From: SYOC01 sp035575235
GTDB lineage: Bacteria; Desulfobacterota; Binatia; Bin18
Assembly: GCA_035575235.1 (NCBI GenBank)
Contig: DATLYA010000092.1
Span: 1 to 15,168 of the forward strand
Length of the DNA stretch: 15,168 nt
Direction: 5' to 3'
Part shown: piece by piece, positions 7,290 to 14,462 of the stretch
Numbering within the stretch: position 1 is the first letter of the stretch
Layout: each line of letters starts with the position of its first letter
Program-made: the position numbers and the translations under genes
Notes under the pieces: model-generated
Told to the model about the DNA's origin: nothing
The model's input: the letters and a program-made list of their open reading frames with translations, nothing else
Databases searched by the model: none

Positions 7290-7558
7290 TGGACAGTGAC
7301 TGTTCCTGCCGCTCGACATTCTTTCTGTCGTAAGAGCAGAAAGAGGTAAGGAGCTGCTGCTCACCTGCATGGCGGCTCTAATGGTGTTCCATCATCAGAA
7401 AATTTTCAGTCCTGCCTGTTGGCGAAAATTTTACGAACTCCGAATTAATAGAGACTCGCTGCCCGAGGTAGAATTGACCGATAAAATAACTTTCCCTGCT
7501 GCGGTTTTTCTTAGCGTCCCCTGCGCTACCCCATTCCTCTTTGTTGAAGAGATGTTCT
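7290..7558. other. Intergenic region without a recognisable gene
   Basis: This gap between convergent transcription units is more AT-rich than its surroundings. It holds a small hairpin (7323-7345) and two near-identical GAAAATTTT stretches, one inside the palindrome GAAAATTTTC. Open frames here have no ribosome binding site and no protein-like pattern, so I call no gene. Confidence 0.6.
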
Positions 7559-8896
7559 TTATCTTGACCTCCCTTCCTCAATCGAGTGATCGATCTCAAA
7601 CACCACTCGTCCGGCTGCTTCCTGCGCGGCGATACGAGCAGCAGTACGTGGTGATAAGACGATGTGCCTTTGCTCGGGAAACTTGTCTGTATACAGCGAG
7701 GGCCGGAGATAAAACTGCTCAGGGTCTGCGACATTGGCTTGGGTCTTATAGGGGCTGAGAAACCACTCCCGGCGTAAAAACTCGGGAGTGAAATAGATCT
7801 GCCGCTGTGCTGCGTTCCAGTCTATCTTTTTGTGATAGTCATGCACAGCCGCCGTCAGCAGATCCACATCAATACGCCAGAAAAGAAAAATCAGCCCCGT
7901 GTAGCCGAGCCGCCCGTCTTCGGGGTATTCGTGGCGCTCCAGCCGCTCCCCCACCAGCGCGAGCCTCCCTTCCTGATCATACTGCTCCATGCGCAACGGG
8001 CAGAACATCGCGGTATCGATCCAGTAGAGAATCGTGCTGCAATCGTAGGCGGGCAGCCACTCAGGGCGCGGCCGCGCCTCCACCACATAACAGTTCACTC
8101 CGCCGTCAGGCCGATAGGCAGGGTAGTCCTCTCCCATCATTTTCAACTGGGCCGTGTCTTGCTCAGAGAACGAGCCGTCTGGACGCGAGAGAGTCATCGT
8201 GGGACGTGTTATGGGAAAACGAATGGTGTGGTACAACACATCCGTGCCCAGCACCTTCCAGGAAAACTCCCAGGGATCACGGCCTTGCAGATCATCGAAC
8301 GTGAAGGCGGTATTCGGCAAGCGGTCCCCGCGTCGCGGCGGGGGTTGGCGGCGAATACGGCGCAAACTGGGGGTATAGCGATAGAGATCTTGTTTTTTGG
8401 TAAAGGTCTGATCGGTGCGGTCCTCCAGCCACAGATCCTGTCGCCCCGCCGCTTCTGGCGGGTGGGTAAACTGCTGCACGGCGCGCATGTACGCCTGTCC
8501 GGGAGCCAACCGCAGGAGTGCAGGTACATCGGTTGGCAGGTAGAGAATAGCGGTGGCATTCTTGTTCGTACTCAGGATATAGCCATCTGCGGTCATCGTT
8601 TGCACGGTGCTGAGCCAGAGGTGCGAGAACCGTGGCCGTGGACTATCGAGCGCAAAGGCGAGGTAGCCCAGTTCTTCGGCGGTGTACGGCGGAGTAAAGG
8701 GATACGGTTCGGCAGGCAAATAGGGAATCAATGCATCACGCGGTGTATCGCCCCGGAGGTCGAGTCGCTGCAGGTCTTCGGGGGACAGCTCGTCAAGCGT
8801 CTTCCACGTTTTGCTCGCTGGCTGGGCAATAGCCAGCGACGCCCATAGAACTAGCGCAATACGAATGAGAAAGCGCACGCGCTCCGCTACTCTCAT
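7559..8896 (-). CDS. DUF1329-type exported protein
   Basis: A 445-residue protein that starts with an arginine-containing signal peptide (hydrophobic core about residues 9-23, probable cleavage after AIA). DUF1329 proteins resemble outer-membrane lipoprotein-sorting (LolA/LolB-fold) proteins. The matching signs are the Tyr-x-Pro..RRIRR segment, the FDDLQGRDPWEFSWKVLG stretch, and the YWIDTAMFCPLRMEQYDQ segment, which fits the family's strand pattern of 'YIDxxxFxPLRxEQYD'. Identification is by pattern memory. The ATG at 8896 has only a weak ribosome binding site but lies 17 bases after the MaoC stop, consistent with an operon. The family often sits beside lipid or hydrocarbon metabolism genes, and the MaoC neighbour fits that. 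It probably acts in the periplasm or outer membrane. Confidence 0.6.
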   Translation of the reverse strand: MRVAERVRFLIRIALVLWASLAIAQPASKTWKTLDELSPEDLQRLDLRGDTPRDALIPYLPAEPYPFTPPYTAEELGYLAFALDSPRPRFSHLWLSTVQTMTADGYILSTNKNATAILYLPTDVPALLRLAPGQAYMRAVQQFTHPPEAAGRQDLWLEDRTDQTFTKKQDLYRYTPSLRRIRRQPPPRRGDRLPNTAFTFDDLQGRDPWEFSWKVLGTDVLYHTIRFPITRPTMTLSRPDGSFSEQDTAQLKMMGEDYPAYRPDGGVNCYVVEARPRPEWLPAYDCSTILYWIDTAMFCPLRMEQYDQEGRLALVGERLERHEYPEDGRLGYTGLIFLFWRIDVDLLTAAVHDYHKKIDWNAAQRQIYFTPEFLRREWFLSPYKTQANVADPEQFYLRPSLYTDKFPEQRHIVLSPRTAARIAAQEAAGRVVFEIDHSIEEGRSR

Positions 8897-8913
8897 GTGC
8901 ACGTGCCGCACAG

Positions 8914-9357
8914 TTAAACCGGACGTTTGTACACGAGCGAGGGCACCACATAACTCAACACTAGCTCCCCGTGTTGATTGCACACTTCGGTCTTATGGCT
9001 GAGCAGTCCTAACCCGGGCCTGCTCTGGGAGTCGCGCTTAGCCATGACCGTCACCTTGGCGTGCAGCTCATCGCCGACGAAGACCGGCTTGGGAATGCGG
9101 ATCTCCTCTATCCCCAACCCTGCCGCTGGCACGATCTCAAAGTATCCTGAGTCATGTGTCAGCTTGAAGCTGATGCACAGGGTCAGCAACGCGGGTGCAA
9201 ACAACTGCCCCACCACCTTTTGGGCTTCAGCTTCATCGAGGTGATAGCGCTGTGGGTCCCATTGTGTCGCGAAGCTTTTGATTTCCTCAGCCGTGACACG
9301 GTAGGTATTCTGAGAGACAAACGTATCGCCCTCTGCGGCATCTTCAAAATACTTCAT
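8914..9357 (-). CDS. MaoC-like hot-dog-fold dehydratase
   Basis: A 147-residue protein opening MKYFEDAAEGDTFVSQNTYR, the usual start of MaoC/(R)-hydratase-like domains. The segment FATQWDPQRYHLDEAEAQ carries the Asp and His of the hydratase motif (DxxxxH). FVGDELHAKVTVM forms the central hot-dog strands. Members hydrate or dehydrate trans-2-enoyl-CoA or related thioesters. The ATG at 9357 has GAGG at good distance. A GTG at 9369 overlaps the TGA of the upstream EamA gene and an ATG at 9360 is also possible, so translation is probably coupled. It lies between the EamA transporter and the DUF1329 gene, and all three read the same way. Confidence 0.75.
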   Translation of the reverse strand: MKYFEDAAEGDTFVSQNTYRVTAEEIKSFATQWDPQRYHLDEAEAQKVVGQLFAPALLTLCISFKLTHDSGYFEIVPAAGLGIEEIRIPKPVFVGDELHAKVTVMAKRDSQSRPGLGLLSHKTEVCNQHGELVLSYVVPSLVYKRPV

Positions 9358-9365
9358 CATGTTCC

Positions 9366-10364
9366 TCACTCATTGATAGTATTTTTCACGGCGATCTGTG
9401 TGTGTTCAGATGCGCCTCGCTGCTCGGTCGAGGCGATCCAGATCCCGACCCCGACTGCCACCATTCCGAGGATGAGACTCAGGCCAATCGCTTCACCAAT
9501 CAGCAGAGCTGCAATGAGTGAGGCGGTGATCGGGTTCACGGTGATGGTATTGGCCATGCGGGTTGGGGTTGTGCGTTCGAGAGCGTACACCCATAAGTAG
9601 AACGCTGCGGCACCCCCAAGCGTGCCAATCAGGAGCACGGCCAGCCACTGCACCAAACTCAGACTGTACGTGGCCGCAAAGCCACCCCTGTACCAGGCAA
9701 CCAGTGCACTGGCCGTTGAGCCGAGGCCCATACCAGCAGTGAGGAAGCCCAGGCGGCTGGAGCGCAACATGAGAGGTCGGGACCACACGGTGTAGAGCGC
9801 CATACAGAGCGTCCCGCCGCTCATGAAGAGATCGCCTCGCCACGCACCTACTGGAGCGGTCGCCAAGCCGGTTCCCAGCGCCAGCGCCACCCCTGTGATT
9901 GCAATCAGCACGCCAGTCGTTTTCCGTCCGGTAAGTGCTTCGCGTCCACAGAGCGCTGCGACCAGCATCGTCACGAAGGGGAGTGTCGAGAGGGCCAGAG
10001 AACCTCGCGCGGCAGTCGTATAGTGCAGTGCGACGTTGTAGATCACAATGAAAATCCCAAAGAACAGGACTCCCAGTGCTGCGACCCCAAGCCAGTCTCG
10101 ACCTTGTGGCCACTTGCTCTGCGAGGCAAGGGCAAGCGGCAGCAAGAGCACAAACGCGATGCCAAAGCGGAAGGCCGCCAAGGTGACAGCATCGATTGGC
10201 CCGTGTAGATAGCGTGTCATGGCGACGGCCGTACCGCCGAGCGCGCTGGAGACGATGGCCGCGAGAATGCCTGCCCTTTCACTTACGCCTCCAACGCTCT
10301 CTGTGGTTGCATCGTCAGTGACAATAGGCCCCTTCTCAGCCTGTGGATTCGCAGTCATACCCAT
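9366..10364 (-). CDS. EamA/DMT-family transporter
   Basis: A 332-residue membrane protein with ten hydrophobic segments arranged as two EamA repeats (about residues 30-165 and 180-310). Typical elements are the first-repeat TLAAFRFGIAFVLLLPLAL, the end-of-repeat GRKTTGVLIAITGVALALG, and the second-repeat pattern FYLWVYALERTTPTRMANTI..NPITASLIAALLIGE. These transporters export amino acids, nucleosides or small metabolites; the substrate is not evident. The ATG at 10364 follows AGAGAGGG; an ATG two codons later is equally possible. It is the first gene of a three-gene minus-strand operon and is divergent from an XRE/MmyB-like regulator about 100 bases away, its probable regulator. Confidence 0.85.
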   Translation of the reverse strand: MGMTANPQAEKGPIVTDDATTESVGGVSERAGILAAIVSSALGGTAVAMTRYLHGPIDAVTLAAFRFGIAFVLLLPLALASQSKWPQGRDWLGVAALGVLFFGIFIVIYNVALHYTTAARGSLALSTLPFVTMLVAALCGREALTGRKTTGVLIAITGVALALGTGLATAPVGAWRGDLFMSGGTLCMALYTVWSRPLMLRSSRLGFLTAGMGLGSTASALVAWYRGGFAATYSLSLVQWLAVLLIGTLGGAAAFYLWVYALERTTPTRMANTITVNPITASLIAALLIGEAIGLSLILGMVAVGVGIWIASTEQRGASEHTQIAVKNTINE

Positions 10365-10462
10365 TTCCCTCTCTGCGCTGTGCGTCGACCGTAGGACGTG
10401 ACACCGCGCGATGCAATTCCTTCAGAGGTAATGTTTTTCTGTGCGAGCACGGGGTACAGTCC

Positions 10463-10472
10463 TGGCATGCCA
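10463..10472. promoter_or_regulatory. Palindrome over regulator start codon
   Basis: TGGCATGCCA is a perfect 10-base palindrome centred on the proposed ATG of the XRE regulator. A second palindrome, GTGC-GA-GCAC, lies at 10441-10450. Either could be a binding site for autoregulation. Short palindromes also occur by chance. Confidence 0.25.
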
Positions 10473-11327
10473 TCCACACGGAGAGTTGTACGAGCGAAAG
10501 AAAAGGGGGCACGGAGCGCCTTCGGACCATTACTCCGACAGTGGCGGATGCGACGGCGCTGGAGTCAGTTAGACCTGGCGTTGGAGGCGGAGATTTCCGC
10601 CCGCCACCTCAGTTTTCTCGAAACCGGGCGCGCCCAACCAAGTCGCGAGATGGTCATCCTGCTCACGGACGTGCTGGACGTGCCACTGCGCGAGCGCAAT
10701 GCACTGCTCATCGCCGCAGGGTACGCACCGCTCTATCACGAGACTGGGTTTGATGCGCCAGCGATGGCCCATCTCCACCGGGCGCTCGACTTTATCCTCC
10801 GCCAGCAGGAGCCGTATCCCACCCTGGTGCTCGACCGCCACTGGAATGTCCTCAAGGTGAATGAGGGAAGCGCCTGCATCCAACAGTATTTTCTGGATCC
10901 TGTAGCAGTGGCGGCGTTGGGGCCGCCCAACGCCATGCGCCTGATGTTTCACCCCCAGGCGTTTCGTCCGTACATTGTGAATTGGGAGGCGACGGCGGCA
11001 GCGCTCGGTCAGTTGCTGCATCGCGAGGCGCGTCATGGATGTGGGGATGCAGAGACAGACGCGCTGTTAGAAGAGTTGCTCTCCTATCCCGACGTGCCCC
11101 ACCACTGGCGGACCCTTGATCTGCACGCCTCGCCGGTGCCGTTTCTGGCGATTCACTTCCGTAAGGGGGAGATGGATCTGCGGTTTTTCACGACCTTGAC
11201 CACCTTGGGCACGCCCTACGATATCACGTTGCAGGGCGTGCGGGTCGAGAGTTTCTTCCCTGCGGATGAGGCGACGGACATTGCCCTGCGGCGTCTCGTG
11301 GCGGCAGCGGTGGGGAACCGCACGTAG
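10467..11327 (+). CDS. XRE-family regulator with MmyB-like ligand domain
   Basis: A 286-residue regulator. Residues about 19-76 form an XRE helix-turn-helix (LLRQWRMRRRWSQLDLALEA, then ISARHLSFLETGRAQPSR). The rest (about 108-275) matches the MmyB-like domain, including the YPTLVLDRHWNVLKVNEG and VNWEATAAALGQLLHREA segments. That domain resembles a PAS-like fold thought to bind a small hydrophobic or fatty-acid-like ligand. The ATG at 10467 is the likely start because family members begin a few residues before FGxLLRQWR. Other in-frame ATGs at 10398 and 10431 would add a poorly conserved extension. It is divergent from the EamA-MaoC-DUF1329 operon, so it probably controls that operon and itself. 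Confidence 0.85.
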   Translation: MPSTRRVVRAKEKGARSAFGPLLRQWRMRRRWSQLDLALEAEISARHLSFLETGRAQPSREMVILLTDVLDVPLRERNALLIAAGYAPLYHETGFDAPAMAHLHRALDFILRQQEPYPTLVLDRHWNVLKVNEGSACIQQYFLDPVAVAALGPPNAMRLMFHPQAFRPYIVNWEATAAALGQLLHREARHGCGDAETDALLEELLSYPDVPHHWRTLDLHASPVPFLAIHFRKGEMDLRFFTTLTTLGTPYDITLQGVRVESFFPADEATDIALRRLVAAAVGNRT

Positions 11328-11346
11328 CGGCGAAAGACGCCCACTA

Positions 11347-11685
11347 TTAAAACACATACAGCGCGACGGTCATCCAGATTAGAATCACCACCCACACCCG
11401 CCCGGTGAAGATACTGTACTCATATAGCAGCCTGCTCCATGGGTGTCCCATCACGTAGTGAAAGAACGAGAGCTCAAACGCGATGGTCAAGCCGAGCCAC
11501 AGCAGACCGATAGCGAGCGCTTGGTTTGAGGACGCAGGCGGCCAGATATGTAATAACAGCCAGATGTATACTCCGAATAACGGCACACCGGATACCGTAG
11601 ACAACTGATGTGCATGCAATTCACTGCTGTCTGCCGGACCAGGCTTCGCGCACTGATCCATATGACGAGGTCCTGAACCCGCCAC
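11347..11685 (-). CDS. Small membrane protein, probably truncated at its N-terminus
   Basis: From about residue 24 this reads HAHQLSTVSGVPLFGVYIW, then two more hydrophobic segments containing FELSFFHYVMGHPWSRLLYEYSIFTGRVW. This resembles a small conserved bacterial integral membrane family that normally has another helix before an AHQLST-type motif. Here the preceding residues are hydrophilic and derive from DNA that, in another frame, encodes a dioxygenase fragment. The first helix therefore seems to have been lost by deletion or frameshift. The ATG at 11685 has no convincing ribosome binding site. The gene converges on the regulator gene, 19 bases apart. It may be expressed as a short protein or may be a remnant. 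Confidence 0.5.
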   Translation of the reverse strand: MAGSGPRHMDQCAKPGPADSSELHAHQLSTVSGVPLFGVYIWLLLHIWPPASSNQALAIGLLWLGLTIAFELSFFHYVMGHPWSRLLYEYSIFTGRVWVVILIWMTVALYVF

Positions 11686-11866
11686 CGGTGCGTGTACACG
11701 AATTGTCGCTGTGTTGCATGCGCCATCAGCTCATCTAGCAAGGCGCGCCTTCCTTCTCCGGCATTCCGAGAATGCGTCCGGCGTGTGACGCGATAGAGAG
11801 CGACTTGCGCCCGGTTTCTGGAATAGTGCGCACGATGACTTGCGGCATGGGCGGCAAGTTCGTCTG
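11640..11866 (-). pseudogene. TauD/TfdA-type dioxygenase fragment, frameshifted
   Basis: Two frames together read like the middle of an alpha-ketoglutarate-dependent taurine-type dioxygenase. The first (11735-11866) gives PPMPQVIVRTIPETGRKSLS...AGRILGMPEKEG and then stops. One base away, the second (from about 11750 down) gives RALLDELMAHATQRQFVYTH and RWRVQDLVIW. These match the family's 'HPxVRTHPxTGRKxLxV' and 'HATQPEFVYRHRWRxGDLVxWDNR' segments. The Fe-binding HxD region and most of the rest are absent. The WDNR-type motif and distal His are degraded (WISARS). The piece runs into the truncated membrane gene, so a deletion probably joined the two. Confidence 0.65.
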
Positions 11867-11881
11867 TTCAGCTTAAATCAT

Positions 11882-11931
11882 AAAAGCCAGTCTTTGCTCG
11901 TGAATAGGCAAGCGCAAAAAGCCAGAGCAAA
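11882..11931. repeat. Short direct and inverted repeats upstream of SDR gene
   Basis: AAAAGCCAG occurs at 11882-11890 and again at 11917-11925. TTTGCTC (11893-11899) and GAGCAAA (11925-11931) form an inverted pair. They lie between the dioxygenase remnant and the SDR promoter candidate. They may be regulatory sites or a deletion scar. Confidence 0.3.
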
Positions 11932-11952
11932 TGAGAATGCCTCTTGCCGCGC

Positions 11953-11980
11953 TTGACGGGGATATTCAGCCCCTTATGAG
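11953..11980 (+). promoter_or_regulatory. Candidate sigma-70 promoter for SDR gene
   Basis: TTGACG and TATGAG are separated by 16 bases and end 34 bases before the ATG of the SDR gene. The -35 box is near consensus and the -10 box matches at 4 of 6 positions. Confidence 0.35.
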
Positions 11981-12014
11981 AAGAGGGCAGTTTAATCGAA
12001 GGGAGCATGAGGCT

Positions 12015-12809
12015 ATGGCACGACTGACAAAACTGAGTCGTTCTATTGCAGGAAAAGTCGCGCTTGTGACCGGCGCCGCTAGCGGTATGGGCCTGGCGAC
12101 GGCGCATCTCTTTGCTGATGAAGGGGCAAAAGTTGCTATCCTTGATCGCAACGGTGAAGGGGTGACGACAGTGGTAAGGGAGATTAACGAAGCGGGGGGA
12201 ATCGCCAAGGGCTGGACATTGGATCTCACCCAAAGTGAGAAAATTGTGCCGACCGTGGCTGAGATTGCCGAGCACTTCGGTGGCTTAGACATTTTAATCA
12301 ATAACGCCGGCGTCGACGCCGGCGTGCGCATTCAAAGCAGCCGGTATGAGGAAGTGTGGGAGCGTTGTTTGACTATCAATCTCGCAGCTCATCACCGGCT
12401 CATTCGCGCCGCCTTACCCTATCTGACGAAAAACGGCGCCGGGCGCATCGTCAATATTGCATCGACTGAAGGAGTCGGCGGGAGCGCCTTCGCCAGTCCC
12501 TACACGGCGGCCAAGCACGGTGTGGTTGGGCTGACCCGCGCGCTCGCGGTTGAACTGGGAGCGCAGGGCGTGACGGTGAACTGTATTTGTCCCGGCGCGA
12601 TTCACACTGCCTTAACCGCTTCGATTCCTGATAAAGCAAAAGAAACGTTTGCGCGTCGGCGCGTGCCGCTGAAGCGCTATGGTGACCCTGAAGAGGTTGC
12701 GCACGCGACGCTCAGCCTTGTCCTTCCCGCCGCCTCATACATCAACGGCGCCACAGTGGTTGTTGATGGAGGATTTACTATTCAAAATAACGGCGGAGCA
12801 CTGAGCTAG
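12015..12809 (+). CDS. Short-chain dehydrogenase/reductase (FabG-like)
   Basis: A 264-residue classical SDR. The cofactor motif TGAASGMG is at 19-26, with Asp44 at the end of strand 2 suggesting NAD(H) preference. NNAG is at 96-99. The catalytic set is complete: Asn122, Ser150, Tyr163 and Lys167 (YTAAK). PGAIHTALT follows the active site, and the C-terminal YINGATVVVDGGFT is the usual ending. Such enzymes oxidise or reduce secondary alcohols, 3-oxoacyl groups or sugars, and the substrate cannot be read from sequence. The ATG at 12015 follows GAAGGGAG and begins right before the conserved IAGKVALVTG. It appears to be a single-gene unit between a decayed locus and a dispersed repeat. Confidence 0.9.
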   Translation: MARLTKLSRSIAGKVALVTGAASGMGLATAHLFADEGAKVAILDRNGEGVTTVVREINEAGGIAKGWTLDLTQSEKIVPTVAEIAEHFGGLDILINNAGVDAGVRIQSSRYEEVWERCLTINLAAHHRLIRAALPYLTKNGAGRIVNIASTEGVGGSAFASPYTAAKHGVVGLTRALAVELGAQGVTVNCICPGAIHTALTASIPDKAKETFARRRVPLKRYGDPEEVAHATLSLVLPAASYINGATVVVDGGFTIQNNGGALS

Positions 12810-12835
12810 CCCTGCGTCCACAAGAAGTTGAAGGG

Positions 12836-12910
12836 TTGTCGTTCTGAGCCGAAACGCGGTAGAGGCGAAGAATCTCATAGTGTTCCTGCCAGCTTGAGAT
12901 TCCTCGGAAT
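12836..12910. repeat. Dispersed inverted repeat (TTCTGAG...GAAGAATCTC type)
   Basis: TTGTCGTTCTGAG, then GAAGAATCTCA, and the inverted partner TGAGATTCCTCGG resemble a palindromic element found in many bacterial intergenic regions. This copy is degraded. It follows the SDR stop codon by about 27 bases. The stretch 12911-12993 shows nothing else recognisable. Confidence 0.55.
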
Positions 12911-12993
12911 CACCCGTGCGGACGATTAGCGACGTGGAGATCTCTGCGCTCGTTCGTTAATGGCCCAATTTGCTCAAACCATCCGTGCGAGGA

Positions 12994-13016
12994 GGGACAG
13001 GCTCCTGCGCCTGCCC
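12994..13016 (-). terminator. Hairpin downstream of SMP-30 gene
   Basis: GGG(A)CAGGC-TCCTGC-GCCTGCCC pairs over 8 bp with one bulged A, starting 6 bases beyond the SMP-30 stop on the minus strand. It lacks a T-tract, so factor-assisted termination or 3' end protection is likelier than a classic terminator. Confidence 0.45.
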
Positions 13017-13022
13017 AATTTC

Positions 13023-13910
13023 TTACCGCCGATCGTAGAGCGGATGACCCTTCCGCCCAAGATGCACTTTCGCGATATGATCCGCTTCGAGATGGGCAAT
13101 GTAGAGGTCATCAAACTGCGGACCGCCAAAAGCGCAGTTGGTTGGCCCCTGGGTTTTCTTGCCCTCTGGGTCATCGAGTAAGATTGACAACTTGCCTTGG
13201 GGATCAAGAACAACCAAGCGGTTATTCATGGGTAGTGTCACAATGAGATATCCTTCTGCGTCGAACGCCATGCCGTCCGGCAGTCCGCCTAAGTTTTCAC
13301 CGTACTGTTCTGGGGCGCCGTGGGTTCCATCTTTGCGCATCGCCACACGCACGCAGTTATTTTGCGTGGATTGCAACACGTAGACTGCCTCCTCCTTCGG
13401 ATCAATGGCCGTGCCGTTGGCGAAATATAATCCAGTGGCGACTACCTCACCACGCCCATCCGGACGTAAACGCACGAGCGTCCCTTTGGGTACAGGATTG
13501 CGAATCTCGGCCATTACCTCCTCGATGCTAGAGAGCACGTGGTCAGTCGAATTTGATACATAGAGATTTCCCTCAGCGTCAAAGACGGGAAAATTCGGTA
13601 AGGTGAGTCTTACATTCCCTACTTGATCAGCGAACACACTCATCGTTCCGCTAGGAGTGATCTTCAATACCGCAGCTTTGCCAACATCACAGACAAAGAG
13701 ATTGCCCTGGCGATCAAGCGCCATGCCCGCAGGCCGACCTCCCGTGCGTGCGAATTCGGTGACCTTCCCGTCCGGAGAGAGTTTACGAATGACTCCATCT
13801 GTACCGCCCCCATATACGTTGCCCTCGCGATCGACGGTGACTCCTTCAGGGCCCTTGAATCCCGTGGCCGCCACCGTTACCTGATCAAGCCGTAACTGTT
13901 GATATGCCAT
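13023..13910 (-). CDS. SMP-30/gluconolactonase-like beta-propeller protein
   Basis: A 295-residue six-bladed propeller with repeated D-x-x-GN-x-Y/F-V blade ends (REGNVYGG, RQGNLFVCD, AEGNLYVSN). Likely metal ligands of the SMP-30 family are visible: Glu22 (GPEGVTVD), Asn165 (FANGTAID) and Asp212 (LPDGMAFD). Family members are calcium- or zinc-dependent lactonases or related hydrolases. Which lactone is used cannot be inferred, and a non-enzymatic NHL-like role is possible. There is no signal peptide, so it is probably cytoplasmic. The ATG at 13910 has GGAGG 5 bases upstream. That site overlaps the end of the truncated PIN-domain ORF, so the two could be translationally coupled. Confidence 0.85.
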   Translation of the reverse strand: MAYQQLRLDQVTVAATGFKGPEGVTVDREGNVYGGGTDGVIRKLSPDGKVTEFARTGGRPAGMALDRQGNLFVCDVGKAAVLKITPSGTMSVFADQVGNVRLTLPNFPVFDAEGNLYVSNSTDHVLSSIEEVMAEIRNPVPKGTLVRLRPDGRGEVVATGLYFANGTAIDPKEEAVYVLQSTQNNCVRVAMRKDGTHGAPEQYGENLGGLPDGMAFDAEGYLIVTLPMNNRLVVLDPQGKLSILLDDPEGKKTQGPTNCAFGGPQFDDLYIAHLEADHIAKVHLGRKGHPLYDRR

Positions 13911-13920
13911 TGTGTCCTCC

Positions 13921-14049
13921 TTATTCTTGCTCTGTTACGAAACCTGATGCGATTTTGGTAAAGAAGGCTTTTGTAGCAGGAGAACGATCTTTTTCGACAG
14001 CTTGAGTAAGGGTATAGACGAGAAGAACTGAGGTATCGATATAGAGCAC
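13921..14049 (-). pseudogene. Truncated PIN-domain (VapC-like) toxin remnant
   Basis: From a GTG at 14049 a 42-residue frame reads LYIDTSVLLVYTLTQAVEKD, then RSPATKAFFTKIASGFVTEQE and TAA. LYIDTSVL is the first strand of a PIN domain with its first catalytic Asp. Full VapC toxins are about 130-140 residues and need three more acidic residues, all missing here. AGGA lies 9 bases before the GTG, and the frame begins 15 bases after the small upstream gene, the usual antitoxin-toxin spacing. The SMP-30 gene starts 10 bases after the stop, so a deletion probably removed the rest of the toxin. It should be inactive as an RNase. Confidence 0.6.
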
Positions 14050-14064
14050 CTATCTCGTTCCTGT

Positions 14065-14214
14065 TCATTTCTGTGCTGGTTTTTTTCGAGATGCTTCTAA
14101 GGTCTCCTCATGGGCGAGAATTCGTTTGAGGCTCTCTTTTCTGGCGCGATGTAAAAGCTGAGACAAGGATTTATCCTGGATGTACTTGCTAAACTCTTTC
14201 AGGTCTATCTGCAT
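14065..14214 (-). CDS. Small antitoxin-like protein (putative VapB partner)
   Basis: A 49-residue charged protein, mostly helical (LKEFSKYIQDKSLSQLLHRA then KESLKRILAHEETLEASRKK), with no Cys and a basic tail. I do not recognise a named antitoxin family. The call rests on size, composition and position immediately upstream of the PIN-domain remnant. The ATG at 14214 has GAGG about 5 bases upstream. An upstream extension of 12 residues is possible but less likely. With its toxin truncated it may now be an orphan. Confidence 0.5.
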   Translation of the reverse strand: MQIDLKEFSKYIQDKSLSQLLHRARKESLKRILAHEETLEASRKKPAQK

Positions 14215-14325
14215 GTTCGCCTCACTATTGTTTGTTCCGCGGAGAAGCACGGATAGCTTACCTCATATGATGAGCTTGAGCGATGGAGCCTTATTTCTTT
14301 CCCGGTTTTGCCTGGAATCTCGGGG

Positions 14326-14433
14326 TTAGGCCAACTCTTGCAACGCCTTGGCCTCTTGCAAGTCTTTGGCGCCGAAGCCTTCAGCGCCTTTGGGGTCGTA
14401 GTATGACGTAATTAAGTAAGCTAGGCTGTTCTT
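14326..14433 (-). pseudogene. Possible C-terminal remnant of an unknown protein
   Basis: A 35-codon frame with no start and a stop just before it ends in SYYDPKGAEGFGAKDLQEAK and ALQELA, then TAA. The composition looks like a real protein tail rather than noise. I do not recognise the family. The rest of 14215-14462 holds no further gene. Confidence 0.25.
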
Positions 14434-14450
14434 CTAGAAAACTTTCTCGT

Positions 14451-14461
14451 ACAACTGTTGT
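14451..14461. promoter_or_regulatory. Palindrome at XisH start
   Basis: ACAAC-T-GTTGT is a perfect 5-bp inverted repeat ending one base before the XisH ATG, where a ribosome binding site would be expected. None is visible, so this may be an operator or the start of a nearly leaderless mRNA. Confidence 0.25.
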
Positions 14462-14462
14462 T

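Noticed and set aside
7369..7758. 129-aa plus-strand ORF
   Set aside because: It overlaps the DUF1329 3' end, has no ribosome binding site or protein-like pattern, and lies in AT-rich intergenic DNA.
7832..8848. 338-aa plus-strand ORF
   Set aside because: It is an antisense shadow of the DUF1329 gene, which has a signal peptide and family motifs.
11640..11680. Out-of-frame REAW motif suggesting the lost N-terminus of the membrane protein
   Set aside because: The same bases are better explained by the dioxygenase fragment frame, and the match is only a few residues.
12960..13181. 73-aa plus-strand ORF after the SDR gene
   Set aside because: It is mostly antisense to the SMP-30 gene and the hairpin beyond its stop.
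13877..14068. 63-aa minus-strand ORF from the ATG at 14068
   Set aside because: It is Arg- and Ser-rich shadow translation; the PIN-like reading lies in another frame starting at GTG 14049.
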